Assembly (NCBI GenBank): GCA_930367215.1
Contig: OV884057.1
Coordinates: 197,645,621-197,709,620, forward strand
Length of the DNA: 64,000 bases
From: Pollenia angustigena
Lineage: Eukaryota; Arthropoda; Insecta; Diptera; Polleniidae
Reading direction: 5' to 3'
Shown here: piece by piece, positions 48,501-56,926 of the stretch
How the letters are laid out: each line of letters starts with the position of its first letter
Position numbering within the stretch: position 1 is the first letter of the stretch
Notes under the pieces: generated by a model
Databases searched by the model: none
What the model saw: the letters and a program-made list of their open reading frames with translations, nothing else
What the model was told of the DNA's origin: nothing
Made by a program: the position numbers and the translations under genes

Positions 48501-51500
48501 AAAAAATAATTAAGTATAAAATTATACAAAACCAAAAAATATAGAATTTTTAATACTTAAGACGATTTAGTCGGGCTTTGATATTGCTCTCCCCAAATCC
48601 CCAAATCTTCTGCTGCGGATGAACTTAACGCGTAATCGTCGTCTTTGTGGAGGCATGTCCAGAAGTTGTAATTGACTACAAACATGAGAGTCGCGTTGCA
48701 GAACGACCCATCGGCTGCTAAGTTCTCGGGACAACCGCTGGAGCTTGGCAGCGGCCAAATTCCTGTTGATGTTTCGAATGGATTGATATCGTTCGCTGAA
48801 AAATTTTGTGAATTCACATCGTCCAAGGAGGAACTCATCAGCTAAGTGTTCCCTGGCATTGCACAAAATTACAAAAATCTCGATAAGATTCGTGAACGGG
48901 CAATACTAGCAGCAAAGAATAAGGACGTCGATAGCTTAAATTTATTTATTCAAAGTAAAATCGCAGGACAACTGCATACGTACAAATCTGTTGACTGCGT
49001 GACCGACGAAAATGAACCGACCAGCTACCCGTCGGAATTTTTTAACTCGCTTGATGTACCAGGAACTCCGCCATAATTTACAGCTGAAGGTGGTATCGAT
49101 CATAATCATGTTGCGGAATCTCAATCCTCCAAAAATGTGCAACGGTACGCGGTTGTCCGTCAAAAAGCTAATGAACAATGTGATTCAGGCGACAATCATC
49201 AAGTGCAAATTCAAAGGAGAGGAAGTCCTTAGTCCACGAATTCCCATTATTCGAACTGACCTTCCATTCCAATTCAAGCGGATTCAGTTCCCCGTTCGAT
49301 TGGCATTTGTAATGACAATCAATAAATCGCAAAGCCAATCACTAGAAGTCTGTGGGATTAATCTCGGATTTCCCTGTTTTCCGTACGGTCAGCTGTACGT
49401 TGCATGTTCGCCTGTTGGGAAACCGTCTTCGTTATTTTTTTTTGCGCCGGAAAATAAATCGAATAACATTGTTCATCAAATCGCTCTCTACTGATTCCAT
49501 TCAAATAAATCACATTGAAAATTTAAATATTTGTGTTGTATTATTACTCTAAAGTTTGTCTGAAGGCTTAAAATTGGGATGAGGCGAAGTTAGTCGGGTC
49601 CGCTAGTATAAATATATATTCGCCTCTACACACATATACTAACTAAGAAAAAACTTTACTTGCGAGATTGAAGTGTTATAAAATTGATGCCAGATTAAAG
49701 TTTAAAATAAATTTACTAACGGGTTTAATCGTCAAAACTCAAGTGACTCTATATTAAAAATCGTCAATCGTCATTTTGGTAAATTCATCGAAAAAAATCG
49801 TCAAAATGACATCTAACATCCCTGGTTATGGCAAAGAGAAGAGAAAACTTGCGATCAGCCGATGGTCTGCTAGAGAAACGTGTTTAGCGATTCGGGATTT
49901 TTAAATTTGGTATTTTAAATTTCCGACACATGAGTCCAACCCTAAAAAATGTATACATATCAATATTTGAAAAGTCAAGTGCAATTTGTAAAAGTTTACT
50001 GATTTTACGATATATAATCGTGTATTAACGGAGAGAATTTATGTTTTTCAACTGTGAAACCTTATCACTAATTCGATGTTCTGATGAGTTCTGATTTCTT
50101 TTCTTCAACACGACTCGGCTTAAGGGTTCAAAACTGCATTTTTCTTTACAAGTGCTTCTTAAAATCGCCGCAGATTTAAATTCAAAAACTACTCTTGTGT
50201 TTAAGTTGAGTTCTGTTGCCTCTATGGTTGTGCGTAAGCGTCCTCAGCAACACCCACACTTAGTGTTGTATTCTGGGGCGAAATTGATGAATTAAGTGTT
50301 TAAAACTTATTTGCGGCTTAAGATCTCCCAAAATCGTGGATGCCTGTTGTTTAATCTGGTACCACTTAAGCTAATAGCCCATAGAACTTAAAAGGTCGTT
50401 AATTGGTTGTTCGTAGGACGGTCTCGGTTTTAAACTAAAATAAGGTGTTGATTTTTCCCCTTAACCTTTAGCCTGCAGAACCAGAATTGCAGCGAAGCTC
50501 CAGCTTATATAATAAGTACATGGACCTGAAAATATTCTAGTTAAACTGCCAACTGTGTGTAGGTATCCACAATTGGGGAGTTAGTATAGCATTTTATCCG
50601 ATCCTTTCTATTCACTTAGTAAGTAACAAATCTAAACATTTCTGTTAAAAGATTCTGTCTAGCGGGGTTGTACTTTTTCGGATCTTGGTCCTGACATTGC
50701 GATGTTTTGGGCTCATTTGCCAGATTCTAGTCTCGTTTCACACAAGCTGGTGGCATTCATGAAGATCATAATCAATATAACTGCCTATTTGAAAAAAATA
50801 TTGGGTATTTAAAGGGATAGAAGTCATGTATGTTCAGAAGTCTTAAAAACACTTTAGTGTCAAGTTAAACTTTTTCGTACAACTGCATTGAAGAAGAGGA
50901 ATCTAATTAAATTAAGTAGCTTATAAACATCTTCTTATGAATTTAGCGATTGTAGAGGTAACAGTAAACTTGCCGTGTTGGGCCCTGAGAAAAGTTCTAA
51001 GTTCAGAAATTTTGTATTCCATTAACTCTTCACACATAACCTTCGATCTTTCCCCTTTAAACCTAACCATTCGTCGTTGCGACGATCACTTTTTGGGGTA
51101 TAAAATCGGGTGTAAATATATCGACCCCTATGCGCGAAATTATCGTATGTTACAAAAACCAAATTTTACTGGAGAGCCAGTTTTCTACTTTTCTCTGCTA
51201 TCACTTACAATATAAATATGAAAATATACATTAAATTTTTGGAGCAACGAAGTGGAATTCGCCTACAATGTTTTGTCAGGCGACGTCTCTTTGAATGTAG
51301 AACAAGATTGCATTAAAAACTCAATTTCAAAAAAATTGGCATATACGATAATTCGCGCAAATGGGTCGATATTATGCATACACGCCGGATTTTGTTGCCA
51401 CCAGCAAGAGTTCAGCAAAAGCTAAGTTGGCAAGGAATTTTGCGGCCATCGGGGCTCGCGAAAATATTTGCGTTACTTGTTTACGGTGCTCATCGATTCG

Positions 51501-53296
51501 ACGAAGGTTATGTGTTTAGGGTTAAAGAGTTTTGTAGGATTTCATTACTCTGATCCTGGGTTATTAGGATTTCTATTAAACTTCCTTTTATGAAGAAAGT
51601 CCTCATAACCTTATTTGATATCTTGGCTCGGTTGTGATTTGAAAACTACATAAGTTAGGAAATGCGAGCTTCTCCTCTTATTTAAGAGCATTGAAATTTC
51701 TTAAGAAAGACAGCATAGGAGACCTTACCTTTAGCAAATAAGAAGGCCTAAAGTTAGTCTAACTCAGGCTCTTTAAAAGCTTAACATCGGATTAATAGAT
51801 CCTTTAATGTAGTAGTTAGGCTAAACTTTTGCAAGAACGTAGTCATCTAAACTGGACTATCCTAAAAGAACGTAATTCAAAGCAACTAAAACTAGAGCGG
51901 CAAGCGTTTTTTATGTCAAAACTTCTCACTGTTAGACATACGAAGCAAACCTTTAGAACGCCAATTCAACACCACCCAGCTGGAAAATATTATTTGACAG
52001 ATCGCTAGTTCGGTTTGTTTTATTGGAAATGTATTGGCAGTAGAATATTTTTGATAAAAAAAAAACGCTTGCCTCGTTTCTTAAGATTACTTGTTGTATG
52101 TATCAGGGATCGTAGGTAAGAAGGTCTGTGTTCACACGGCTCCTGTCTTATTGAAATGATAGCTACTTTATGGGCGGAAAGAGGCGAGGGGAAAACGACA
52201 AATCCCTGCTGCCTCACCTGACTAACTTTTACACAGTCCATAAGTTTAATTTGCTAAAATGTTTTTTTTTTAATTCCATCTCTTCCTGTATCGCAAACAA
52301 GTAGTTAAAATCTTTCTTAAACACCTTAATTTTAATTTCAGAATAAAAAAATATGTTTTTTACAAAATACATAAAATACTTTTTCTGTACACACCATAGA
52401 GTTTTGTTTAGGAATTATTCTTTGTTGGCAAAGAAAAAAATTAAATCAAAAGTAATTAAATTTACAAATAATTAATAATATATACTTCAAAAAATTACAC
52501 CCCATTTAAACACGATTAATATGCGGAAAGAAAATATATAAAGTTTAAGAAAATATTTTCTTGGTAGATTTCCTTTTAAAAAAAACACAACATCAAATTA
52601 GAAAAAAATTCAATTATTTTAACGAAAAAAGAAAATTCCGATAAAAAAAATATTAAAATAAAAACTAAAAAATCAAAAGAGTAACATGAACATGTGTGTC
52701 ATACCAGGTGTAGGGGGTGTGCTACCTCGTGATGGCTCCGCACCTGCTTGACCGCCGCCTAAATTCCCACTGGATGAGCCTTTTGTTCCATACAGTCTTG
52801 AGGGTCGGTTTTGGTTCTTATTATTGAATAATTCTCAATTAATTTTAAATTTTCAAAAATCAAAAAATAAAAGAAAACCCACCTGCACTCGTATGTGTTC
52901 TAGCTTAACGGGGCTGGGTATGAATCCCACATCACAGCCTTCCTTAACCAATCTACCGATCCACCAGTTATGATCGTATTTCTCTTTAATGTGTAGAAAT
53001 TCCCTAACGTCGAAGGAGACGGCATTACCCTGCACTGGTGAATCATCATCGATGGTGCCATCGTAAGCAACATTTGTTCGCACAGCGAACGCAACTGGTT
53101 TACTCTTGATGTTCCAGAAGAGAAATAAATGACATTTTAGTTTTGTGCCAGAAGTTTTAACAATTTTCCCAATACTCACTCTCGCTTTATCCAACTGGCT
53201 TAAGGCCTGACGTTCCTTATCTCGCCGAAGCGATTCTTTTTCCTCGTCTAGCGACAGATCGGATGACGGTTGTGAATAATTGGAGTCGGCAGAACC
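27087..53296 (-). CDS. Ca-beta: Voltage-gated calcium channel beta subunit, 5'-partial, spliced
   Basis: Cytoplasmic auxiliary subunit of high-voltage-activated calcium channels. Its guanylate-kinase-like (GK) domain grips the I-II linker of the alpha1 subunit and controls channel trafficking and gating (family knowledge). Eight constitutive exons join with matching phases: 53180-53296, 52883-53104, 52705-52816, 43178-43674, 42942-43109, 42754-42868, 41986-42243 and 27087-27592. Together they give 1995 nt, or 664 residues plus TAG. A 36-nt cassette exon (46075-46110) can be added without changing frame. Approximate residues: pre-SH3 segment 1-39, SH3 40-113, HOOK 114-165, GK to about 380, then a low-complexity Arg/Glu/Asp tail. 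The identity rests on near-complete agreement with the metazoan family in SH3 and GK, for example [10 protein letters not shown] and [10 protein letters not shown]. All junctions are GT-AG. The N-terminal exons and start codon are not in the window or not recognised. This MAGUK-like family has no PDZ domain, and none is seen. Confidence 0.96.
28560..28975. repeat. Head-to-head pair of tRNA-derived SINE copies
   Basis: The left copy is on the minus strand (B-box-like GGTTCGACCC, reverse of about 28707-28716); the right copy is on the plus strand (ATTCGACCCGAG near 28862). Both have the family tail TTAATTAATTTCATGTTGT followed by AAATTCC(T/C)TCCTTCATTAA. Confidence 0.65.
29300..29500 (+). repeat. 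tRNA-derived SINE copy, decayed
   Basis: An A-box-like GTGGCGGAAAGGG, a weak B box (ATTCGATCTG) and the family tail TTAATTAATTTCATGTTGT followed by AAAATTCCTTCC. Same family as 28560-28975 and 57558-58771. Confidence 0.6.
30656..30864. mobile_element. Nested MITE with GTGTTCTGGAAATCGAAA ends
   Basis: A 209-bp AT-rich element with 18-bp perfect inverted ends, inside the hAT-like element at 30110-32395. Confidence 0.65.
31524..32107. mobile_element. Nested Tc1/mariner-like MITE, CAGTACTTTTCG ends
   Basis: A 584-bp element flanked by TA. The ends CAGTACTTTTCGYTTATAG pair over 24 bp. TATAGTCACA and GATATAGTCCA motifs repeat inside. No ORF. Confidence 0.8.
32821..33065. mobile_element. MITE with TCTGTGGTTTTCATGGGCAA ends
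   Basis: A 245-bp element; the first 26 bases and last 26 bases are reverse complements with perfect pairing through CCGCGT. It lies inside the outer shell, after the hAT-like copy. Confidence 0.72.
33215..33430. repeat. Short tandem repeat, TTATTATGATTAACATGA units
   Basis: At least three units of 30 to 50 bp with TAATATGATTACTTCTTA spacers. Related ATCATATTATG motifs also occur at 32410-32580 and 33420-33490. Confidence 0.65.
34491..34775. mobile_element. MITE with ATACGGCTCATGTCTTATTG ends
   Basis: Inverted ends of about 27 bp. A second, truncated copy in reverse orientation lies at 52130-52201 and shares the CTACTTTATRGGCG and GAGGGGAAAA parts. Confidence 0.75.
36952..37026. repeat. Tandem duplication, 38-bp unit
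   Basis: Two adjacent copies of a unit starting GTACGACTGTCACGTTCAAC (36952 and 36990), identical for the first 31 bases. Confidence 0.85.
37088..37543. mobile_element. Tc1/mariner (pogo/Tigger-like) MITE
   Basis: A 456-bp element flanked by TA. Ends are CAGTTGTTTTCGGTTAGTTGA on the left and, in reverse, CAGTTATTTCCGCTTAATTGA on the right. TTTAATTGAGTTCC and TTTAATTGCGTCA motifs repeat inside. Confidence 0.75.
38132..38360. repeat. Two-copy direct repeat, about 158-bp spacing
   Basis: GTTTTAGGCGTATTAAAG occurs at 38132 and near 38290, each followed by GGGGC...GGCCTATG and GGACCGAT- or GGGCCGAT-like sequence. The origin is unknown. Confidence 0.55.
38651..39563 (-). mobile_element. Mariner-type element with intact ends and a deleted transposase
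   Basis: Ends TCGGGTGATTTTTTA and its complement, flanked by TA (38649-38650, 39564-39565). The minus-strand transposase begins [20 protein letters not shown] (39451), jumps directly from KKVHRALL to [17 protein letters not shown] (first catalytic Asp), shifts frame, then has [14 protein letters not shown] and [13 protein letters not shown] (second Asp). After a stop in line with the frame, SCDL supplies a third Asp about 36 residues on, and the end is LHEIIFKH. The family is usually near 340 residues. Here the stretch between HTH and catalytic core is missing and stops interrupt it, so it cannot encode active transposase. Confidence 0.85.
41000..41091 (+). CDS. Candidate plus-strand first coding exon, function unknown
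   Basis: An ATG opens 30 codons plus 2 nt (start [16 protein letters not shown], end EQLDRVAA) that run directly into a strong donor, CAGG followed by GTAAGT. The peptide is compositionally normal, unlike the surrounding AT-rich DNA, and is antisense to Ca-beta inside its intron. No matching acceptor or second exon was found in the following kilobase, and I do not recognise the protein. It could be the first exon of a nested gene, part of a transposon gene, or chance. Confidence 0.25.
41986..42243 (-). CDS. Ca-beta: Ca-beta exon, Arg/Glu/Asp-rich tail
   Basis: This exon is 258 nt, phase 1 to phase 1. After [19 protein letters not shown] it becomes a dense alternation of Arg with Glu or Asp (repeated RERE and RDRD units) with Trp at intervals, ending [10 protein letters not shown]. 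Such mixed-charge tracts tend to form single helices or disordered charged tails, and no catalytic role is expected. The acceptor has a good pyrimidine run (CATTCCCATTCTCCGTTCAG). The donor, CAAG followed by GTAAAC, opens a 14.4-kb intron. Confidence 0.9.
42754..42868 (-). CDS. Ca-beta: Ca-beta exon, end of GK domain and start of tail
   Basis: This exon is 115 nt, entering in phase 0 and leaving in phase 1. It encodes [20 protein letters not shown] and then a Pro/Thr-rich segment ending [14 protein letters not shown] is the conserved end of the GK domain; what follows is the variable C-terminal tail. The acceptor is CTACCACCAG and the donor is CCCG followed by GTAAGT. Confidence 0.94.
42942..43109 (-). 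CDS. Ca-beta: Ca-beta exon, GK-like domain middle
   Basis: This exon is 168 nt, 56 codons, phase 0 to phase 0. It encodes [15 protein letters not shown] through CEHIAEYLE, including [17 protein letters not shown]. It completes the region of the GK fold whose helices form the groove for the alpha1 interaction helix (family knowledge). Intron sizes on both sides are small (68 and 73 nt). The acceptor is GCTATCAG. The donor, GAG followed by GTTTTT, is weak but unambiguous from the frame. Confidence 0.95.
43178..43674 (-). CDS. Ca-beta: Ca-beta exon, GK-like domain N-terminal part
   Basis: This exon is 497 nt, entering in phase 1 and leaving in phase 0. After [15 protein letters not shown] it contains the conserved stretch [13 protein letters not shown], then [42 protein letters not shown] and [13 protein letters not shown], ending at KISSSK. 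This is most of the guanylate-kinase-like fold. The P-loop of true guanylate kinases is replaced by GPSLKGYE, as in all beta subunits, so it is expected to be catalytically dead and to bind the alpha1 interaction domain. The acceptor has a nearby branch-point-like CTAAC, and the donor is AAG followed by GTAAGT. Confidence 0.96.
44020..45235 (-). pseudogene. Decayed mariner copy split by an insertion
   Basis: The minus strand between 44180 and 44030 encodes remnants of [10 protein letters not shown] and [16 protein letters not shown], where the second catalytic Asp is replaced by Val. The N-terminal half lies at about 44930-45130. The right end GCTAAAAAAACACCCGATAT (45212) is the same terminus as at 39563. 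About 44175-44900 is an inserted block rich in AAGTACG and GATTGATT motifs. The left end is lost. Confidence 0.7.
46075..46110 (-). CDS. Ca-beta: Ca-beta candidate 36-nt cassette exon (HOOK)
   Basis: This is a short exon inside the 9-kb HOOK intron. It enters and leaves in phase 1 and is 36 nt, so inclusion or skipping leaves the frame unchanged. With the flanking G it encodes [13 protein letters not shown] between TPPTP and DESDS. It is bounded by an AG (ATCACAAG) and a GTTTGT donor. A Lys/Arg-rich, Ser/Thr-rich insert at this place matches the splice-variable HOOK region of beta subunits (family knowledge). The phase match on both sides and the open frame are seen directly; use in mRNA is inferred. 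Confidence 0.8.
46792..46929. mobile_element. PIF/Harbinger-like palindromic MITE in a repeat copy
   Basis: A 138-bp element with arms of more than 50 bp (TGTGTGGCTTATAGAACACG at the left) flanked by TTA (46789-46791, 46930-46932). The surrounding sequence matches 1491-1550, which lacks the insertion. Confidence 0.82.
48369..49824. mobile_element. hAT-type element carrying a Helitron fragment
   Basis: A 1456-bp element with ends CAGTGATGTTAGATGT and CAGGGATGTTAGATGT, flanked by a perfect 8-bp duplication GTTATGGC (48361-48368, 49825-49832). Multiple CGTCA motifs lie within about 100 bp of each end, as expected for subterminal transposase sites. It encodes no hAT transposase; the interior is Helitron-derived (48567-49606). 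Confidence 0.87.
48567..49606 (+). pseudogene. Helitron helicase C-terminal fragment and 3' terminus
   Basis: Three consecutive open pieces match the PIF1-like helicase end of Helitron Rep-Hel proteins. The first has [15 protein letters not shown] at about 48675, before a stop at the equivalent of SKVFP. The second is [20 protein letters not shown] through [13 protein letters not shown]. After a 2-nt frameshift the third has [35 protein letters not shown] and [14 protein letters not shown] (about 49129-49440). The motif usually reads INKAQGQS and ACSRVG; both are altered. Downstream, GGGTCCGCTAG (49596-49606) looks like a Helitron 3' end. The Rep domain and 5' part are absent. Confidence 0.87.
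51119..51374. repeat. Inverted-repeat pair, TATCGACCC ends
   Basis: TATCGACCCCTATGCGCGAA at 51119 pairs with the complement ending at 51374 (three mismatches or so in 34). Probably a 256-bp MITE; no target duplication identified. Confidence 0.55.
52130..52201. repeat. Truncated copy of the 34491-34775 MITE
   Basis: Starts GTTCACACGGCTCCTGTCTT and follows the reversed right end of the copy at 34491-34775 for about 70 bp before ending in unrelated sequence. Confidence 0.65.
52705..52816 (-). CDS. Ca-beta: Ca-beta exon, HOOK region start
   Basis: This exon is 112 nt, entering in phase 0 and leaving in phase 1. It encodes [10 protein letters not shown] followed by a Gly/Ser-rich linker ending STPPTPG. 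The acceptor ATAATAAG was chosen because it is the only nearby AG that keeps phase with the SH3 exon; its pyrimidine tract is weak. The donor is CCTG followed by GTATGA. The product is the flexible HOOK linker between SH3 and GK, the part of beta subunits that varies most by splicing. Consistently, the 9-kb intron after it holds a cassette exon. Confidence 0.86.
52883..53104 (-). CDS. Ca-beta: Ca-beta exon, SH3 domain
   Basis: This exon is 222 nt, 74 codons, phase 0 to phase 0. It encodes [11 protein letters not shown] through KLEHIRVQ and carries the variant SH3 fold of the beta subunit, including the family-typical [16 protein letters not shown] and GFIPSP segments. The acceptor is placed after CATCAAG, which makes the join DKAR-SKPV and matches the family. 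The donor is CAG followed by GTGGGT. Reading straight through the upstream intron gives a spurious longer frame beginning MDKARVSIG; that is intron translation and should be ignored. Confidence 0.95.
53180..53296 (-). CDS. Ca-beta: Ca-beta exon, conserved segment before SH3
   Basis: This exon is 117 nt, 39 codons, phase 0 at both ends. It starts GSADSNYSQ and ends QLDKAR, the conserved Ser-rich and Glu/Lys/Arg-rich segment that precedes the SH3 core in all calcium channel beta subunits. The acceptor is a clean pyrimidine stretch ending TTTCAG, and the donor is AGA followed by GTGAGT. It is the most 5' exon seen. No further coding exon was recognised in the next 10.7 kb, so the N-terminal alternative exons probably lie beyond 64000. 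Confidence 0.93.
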
Positions 53297-53457
53297 CTGA
53301 AATAGTAAAGTTGATAAAAATTAGTTGTGAAAAAATTATTACTTTTTATTTTTATTAAATTTTTTTACTTAAAGGTTTATTAGATTGAAATATTCTCGAA
53401 ATTCTGAAAAGAGATATTTGTGATGTAGGATTGGTAGTAGTAAGTGATACTCATAAG

Positions 53458-54129
53458 CAGGGAAACCAGAAATATGCTCTTAAAAACGCGTTTTATTCGC
53501 ATTAAATATAAAGTAAAAACTTGAAAATATGCCCTGAAAACTGTTAAAAATATGCTGCAAAAAATTTTCAATTTATTAACAGTGCCATTTAATAAAAACA
53601 ATCCTAAAATTATAATCGGTAAAGACAAAACATTATAGTATTTACAGACGAATTATTGATATTTTTGGGGCGAATTCAATATAAATACCAACATAATAAG
53701 ATGGTTAACGAACACAACGAGTCTTAACTGGAAAAACTTCGTCCTTAGCACAATTAAAATATATTTACCAAATTTGCTCAAATTATCAACAAGATTGCAA
53801 TTTGTACTTTGCGCAAACGTTCACATAGACACATAACCAGCCAGACGGACGGATGAACATCGTTAGATCACGAAAAAAAAAATCTAAAATGTATCAAAAT
53901 ATGCCTTAAAAAGGCAAATTATGCACTATAAACTTAAAAAAATGCTGCGAAAAAGCCCTTTTAACTAAAATATGCAAAAAAATGCTGCAAACGGTAAAAC
54001 ATGCAAAAATATGCACTAACAACTCGATGCCAAAATTCATAAAAAGCTCTAAAACGGATGAATATATTGTTTCTGCCTTCATTGGTCGCACAAGGAAAAA
54101 CATGCAATTGCATATTTATGGTTTCCCTG
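53458..54129. mobile_element. hAT-type MITE with CAGGGAAACCA ends
   Basis: A 672-bp element with ends CAGGGAAACCAGAAATATGC and CAGGGAAACCATAAATATGC, flanked by a perfect 8-bp duplication CTCATAAG (53450-53457, 54130-54137). ATATGC and ATGCAAAAATATGC motifs repeat throughout. A block at 53665-53880 matches the TATACCC-type repeat and is a later insertion. A truncated relative lies at 61922-62060. Confidence 0.88.
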
Positions 54130-55301
54130 CTCATAAGTCTTAGCATTTTTTTTTTTAAAGGATATGGTCATAATTGGATTGCTCGATACAAATCATCTGT
54201 TTTAAGCGGACTTTCATTAAAAGAAAGAAATAATTGTTACCTGCCCCTTACCATGGAAATTATGGTATAATTGTACTTTATTTGATATATTTTGCAGTTA
54301 ATGGATACCGTGGTGCTATCGCCACTTAACGATTAATCAAAAATAAAATCTGTTTAAATTAAAAATTTAATCAAGGGAGTTAAACGTTTACTTATATCAA
54401 CAAGATTACTACAGAGAATGTTAACTGCTACAAATTTAATTAATTTTTTAGTTAATATTACAAATTTTTTAATTGAAATTAATTTTGATTTTTTCCTGTG
54501 TAATATTTACATATGACTTGTAAAACTCATACTTTTAAAAAGGCAACGAACTTTAGGCATTGAAAAATTTTGTTTTTCTAATACATACTAACATGTTTAA
54601 AATAAGGTCAAAGTTCAAATAATTCTTGGTATGTATAAAGAATAATAATAAAACTCTGAATACACAAGTTAGATACATACATACATATTTTTTTCTTTTG
54701 TATTTAAATTGAAGCAGAAATTTGTTAAGTGATAAATTAGACTTTATTTAGGCACCTAAAAAGTTCAGATTGTTTTTAGTTAAGGAGACTAACTCTTTTT
54801 TTGATGTCGATAACACATAAAAAATGTCCGATAATTTTCACTGAAAATTTTATATTCTTTTGAAAATTAAGCAATGCGTAAAATAATAGATAAATAACCT
54901 GTACCCATGTTCTGTAACTTTAGTGCGAACTTCTCGCATCGAAAAGATGTGAAATAAAATATTCCATCGGTTTTTGAAAAATGAGAAAAAAGTGCGTCAG
55001 TAACTCATATCGAAAACTATCAAAAGGGATTACGTCGTTACGTTATAAATGTCATTACATTGCACTCGAAGCCAATGTGCAATTGCAGAGGCTGAGAACG
55101 CCAGTCACACATATCGTTGACGACGACCAAAATTTACTAAAATTGAAAATACAACCGTCGGCTACACCAAATAATGTAAAGTGCAACTTTAATGTTTGTT
55201 GTTGGCAAACGAGCTTTGAAAACAATTTTTTTTTATAAAAATGTTAAAAGCAAAATAATTAAACAATTAAAAAATGTGCCAAGAACAAAATATTACTTTT
55301 A

Positions 55302-55427
55302 GGGCCATTATTATAACTTGGCGTTAGCTGTTATCCGACAGTTAACAGACGCTTTTTGACAGATAAAACATTATTATCTGTCAATTTAATCTTAACTTTA
55401 GCTAACTTCAAGTTGTAATAATGGCCC
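55302..55427. mobile_element. PIF/Harbinger-like MITE with GGGCCATTATTATAACTTG ends
   Basis: A 126-bp palindromic element flanked by TTA (55299-55301, 55428-55430). Inner parts (GACAGATAAAAC and TTATCTGTC) also pair. Confidence 0.75.
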
Positions 55428-55836
55428 TTAATAGTCTATGCATAGTTAATATGTTTTTTAGTGTTAACATTTTTTCTCTCCCCGTTTTTTTCATAAGTTT
55501 ATTTGACAGTTCAAAGCGGGAACTTTCTCAGACTTTTTCTGTAAATTGGGGATGTATTTAGTTACGTGACACCTAATACTCGCCAACAATTTTACAGATG
55601 CCGTTAAGCAAGAAAAACTGTTGCTTGTTTCAATTTATATGGCATTTTTGCTTAATTTCTTACACTTCAAACGAAAAGTTTCTCGACGCGAGAGTTAAAA
55701 AACTACAAGTAATGAAAAATAATGTTTAGCCAACAATTAAAAAAAATTAAATTATCCTGGGAAGTAAAAAATTACAGACATTATATAAAATGAGATTCTA
55801 TTAAAAAAAAAAAATTGTTGGGCTTATAAAACAACG

Positions 55837-56090
55837 TTAAAATTTGAAAATGATTTCGGGCATATGAGCACAGTGGCTGTTCTTAACGAAGCGAATTCTG
55901 GATGTCCAATTTTTCCAGAAATAAGGTCCGATGATGCCAGCAGGCCTCATCGCTGAGCCCAATTTTACGATAACACCTTGATGACTGATTTTCGAAGTCA
56001 ATTTGGATAATTTGGCGGCGTTTTCCGAAGTTAACTGATCATAAATGTCAAAAAGTGAGCGCAATATGACAGTTCATTTTACAGCTGATC
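55837..56090 (-). pseudogene. Mariner transposase fragment
   Basis: Short open frame with RPAGIIGPYFWKNW and the C-terminal MPEIIFKF, comparable to GPHVFVDN and LHEIIFKH of the other mariner copies in this window. The two parts are normally far apart, so the copy is internally deleted. Boundaries are uncertain. Confidence 0.5.
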
Positions 56091-56275
56091 CTTTTGTAAG
56101 TTCTACCACATAGAAAATCAATCCGATAAAGGGCTATGCCTGTATTCGTTAAGATATTTTATATTTAATAATGGTTTAAAAAAAATTTTTGTATGAAAAT
56201 CTTCCTTAACAAACGTTTTTTAAATTTAACAATCATTTACGAATACGGGGGCTAATGTTTGCATAAAATTTGAAT

Positions 56276-56712
56276 TTTTTTTTTCTTTGGTAAAATGCTT
56301 TTTTGGCCGCCTTTTACTCAATGCAAATGGATGAAACTTTGCAGGCATACATATTCCCGATGACAGTACACGAATATATGGGCGTAGCCAGGATAAAATC
56401 TAGGGGGGCGGACAAATTTTTTTTAAGACCTTTTCTTTAGCTTCACTTCGGAAAATCAAATCTTGTAACGTTAATTTAACCGCCTTATACTCAATGCATA
56501 CATATTCCCGATGACAATACACGAATACATGGGCGTAGCCAGGATAAAATCAAGGGGGGGGGGAAACATTTTTTTTTTTGGTAAAATGCTTTTTTGACCG
56601 CCTTTTACTCAATGCAAATGGATGAAACTTTGCAGGCATACATATTCCCGATGAAAGTACACGAATACATGTTCGTAGCAAGGATAAAATCTAGGGGGGG
56701 CGGGCAAAATTT
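56276..56712. repeat. Three-copy tandem repeat with GGGCGTAGCCAGGATAAAAT
   Basis: Three units of 110-170 bp. Each has ACCGCCTTTTACTCAATGC or similar, GCATACATATTCCCGATGA, ACACGAATACATGGGCGTAG and a poly-G end. The middle unit is shorter. Confidence 0.8.
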
Positions 56713-56926
56713 TTTTTAAATGTTCTTTTTTAAGAAAAGCGTTTCTTAAAAATTGTTTTTTAAATGTTCTTATTGTAAGTTTTATTGAATATCTTATTTT
56801 AACAATTTCACACTTGATAAATTGTAAAAGAAAAATTACAATTTAAGTTACAATTTCACATTATTTGTTCTTATACATTTAGCCAAATGCCCTAAAAATT
56901 CATGTCCTTTAATAATTAATTAATAA

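Larger units (their letters stand above)
43675..52704 (-). other. 9-kb Ca-beta intron in the HOOK region
   Basis: Holds the cassette exon, a decayed mariner, a PIF-like MITE and the hAT/Helitron composite. 47000-48360 and 49833-51100 show no recognisable gene or bounded element. Confidence 0.75.

Noticed and set aside
52853..53194. Continuous 113-codon reading through the SH3 exon beginning MDKARVSIG
   Set aside because: It translates the short intron 53105-53179; splicing removes it and restores DKAR-SKPVAF.
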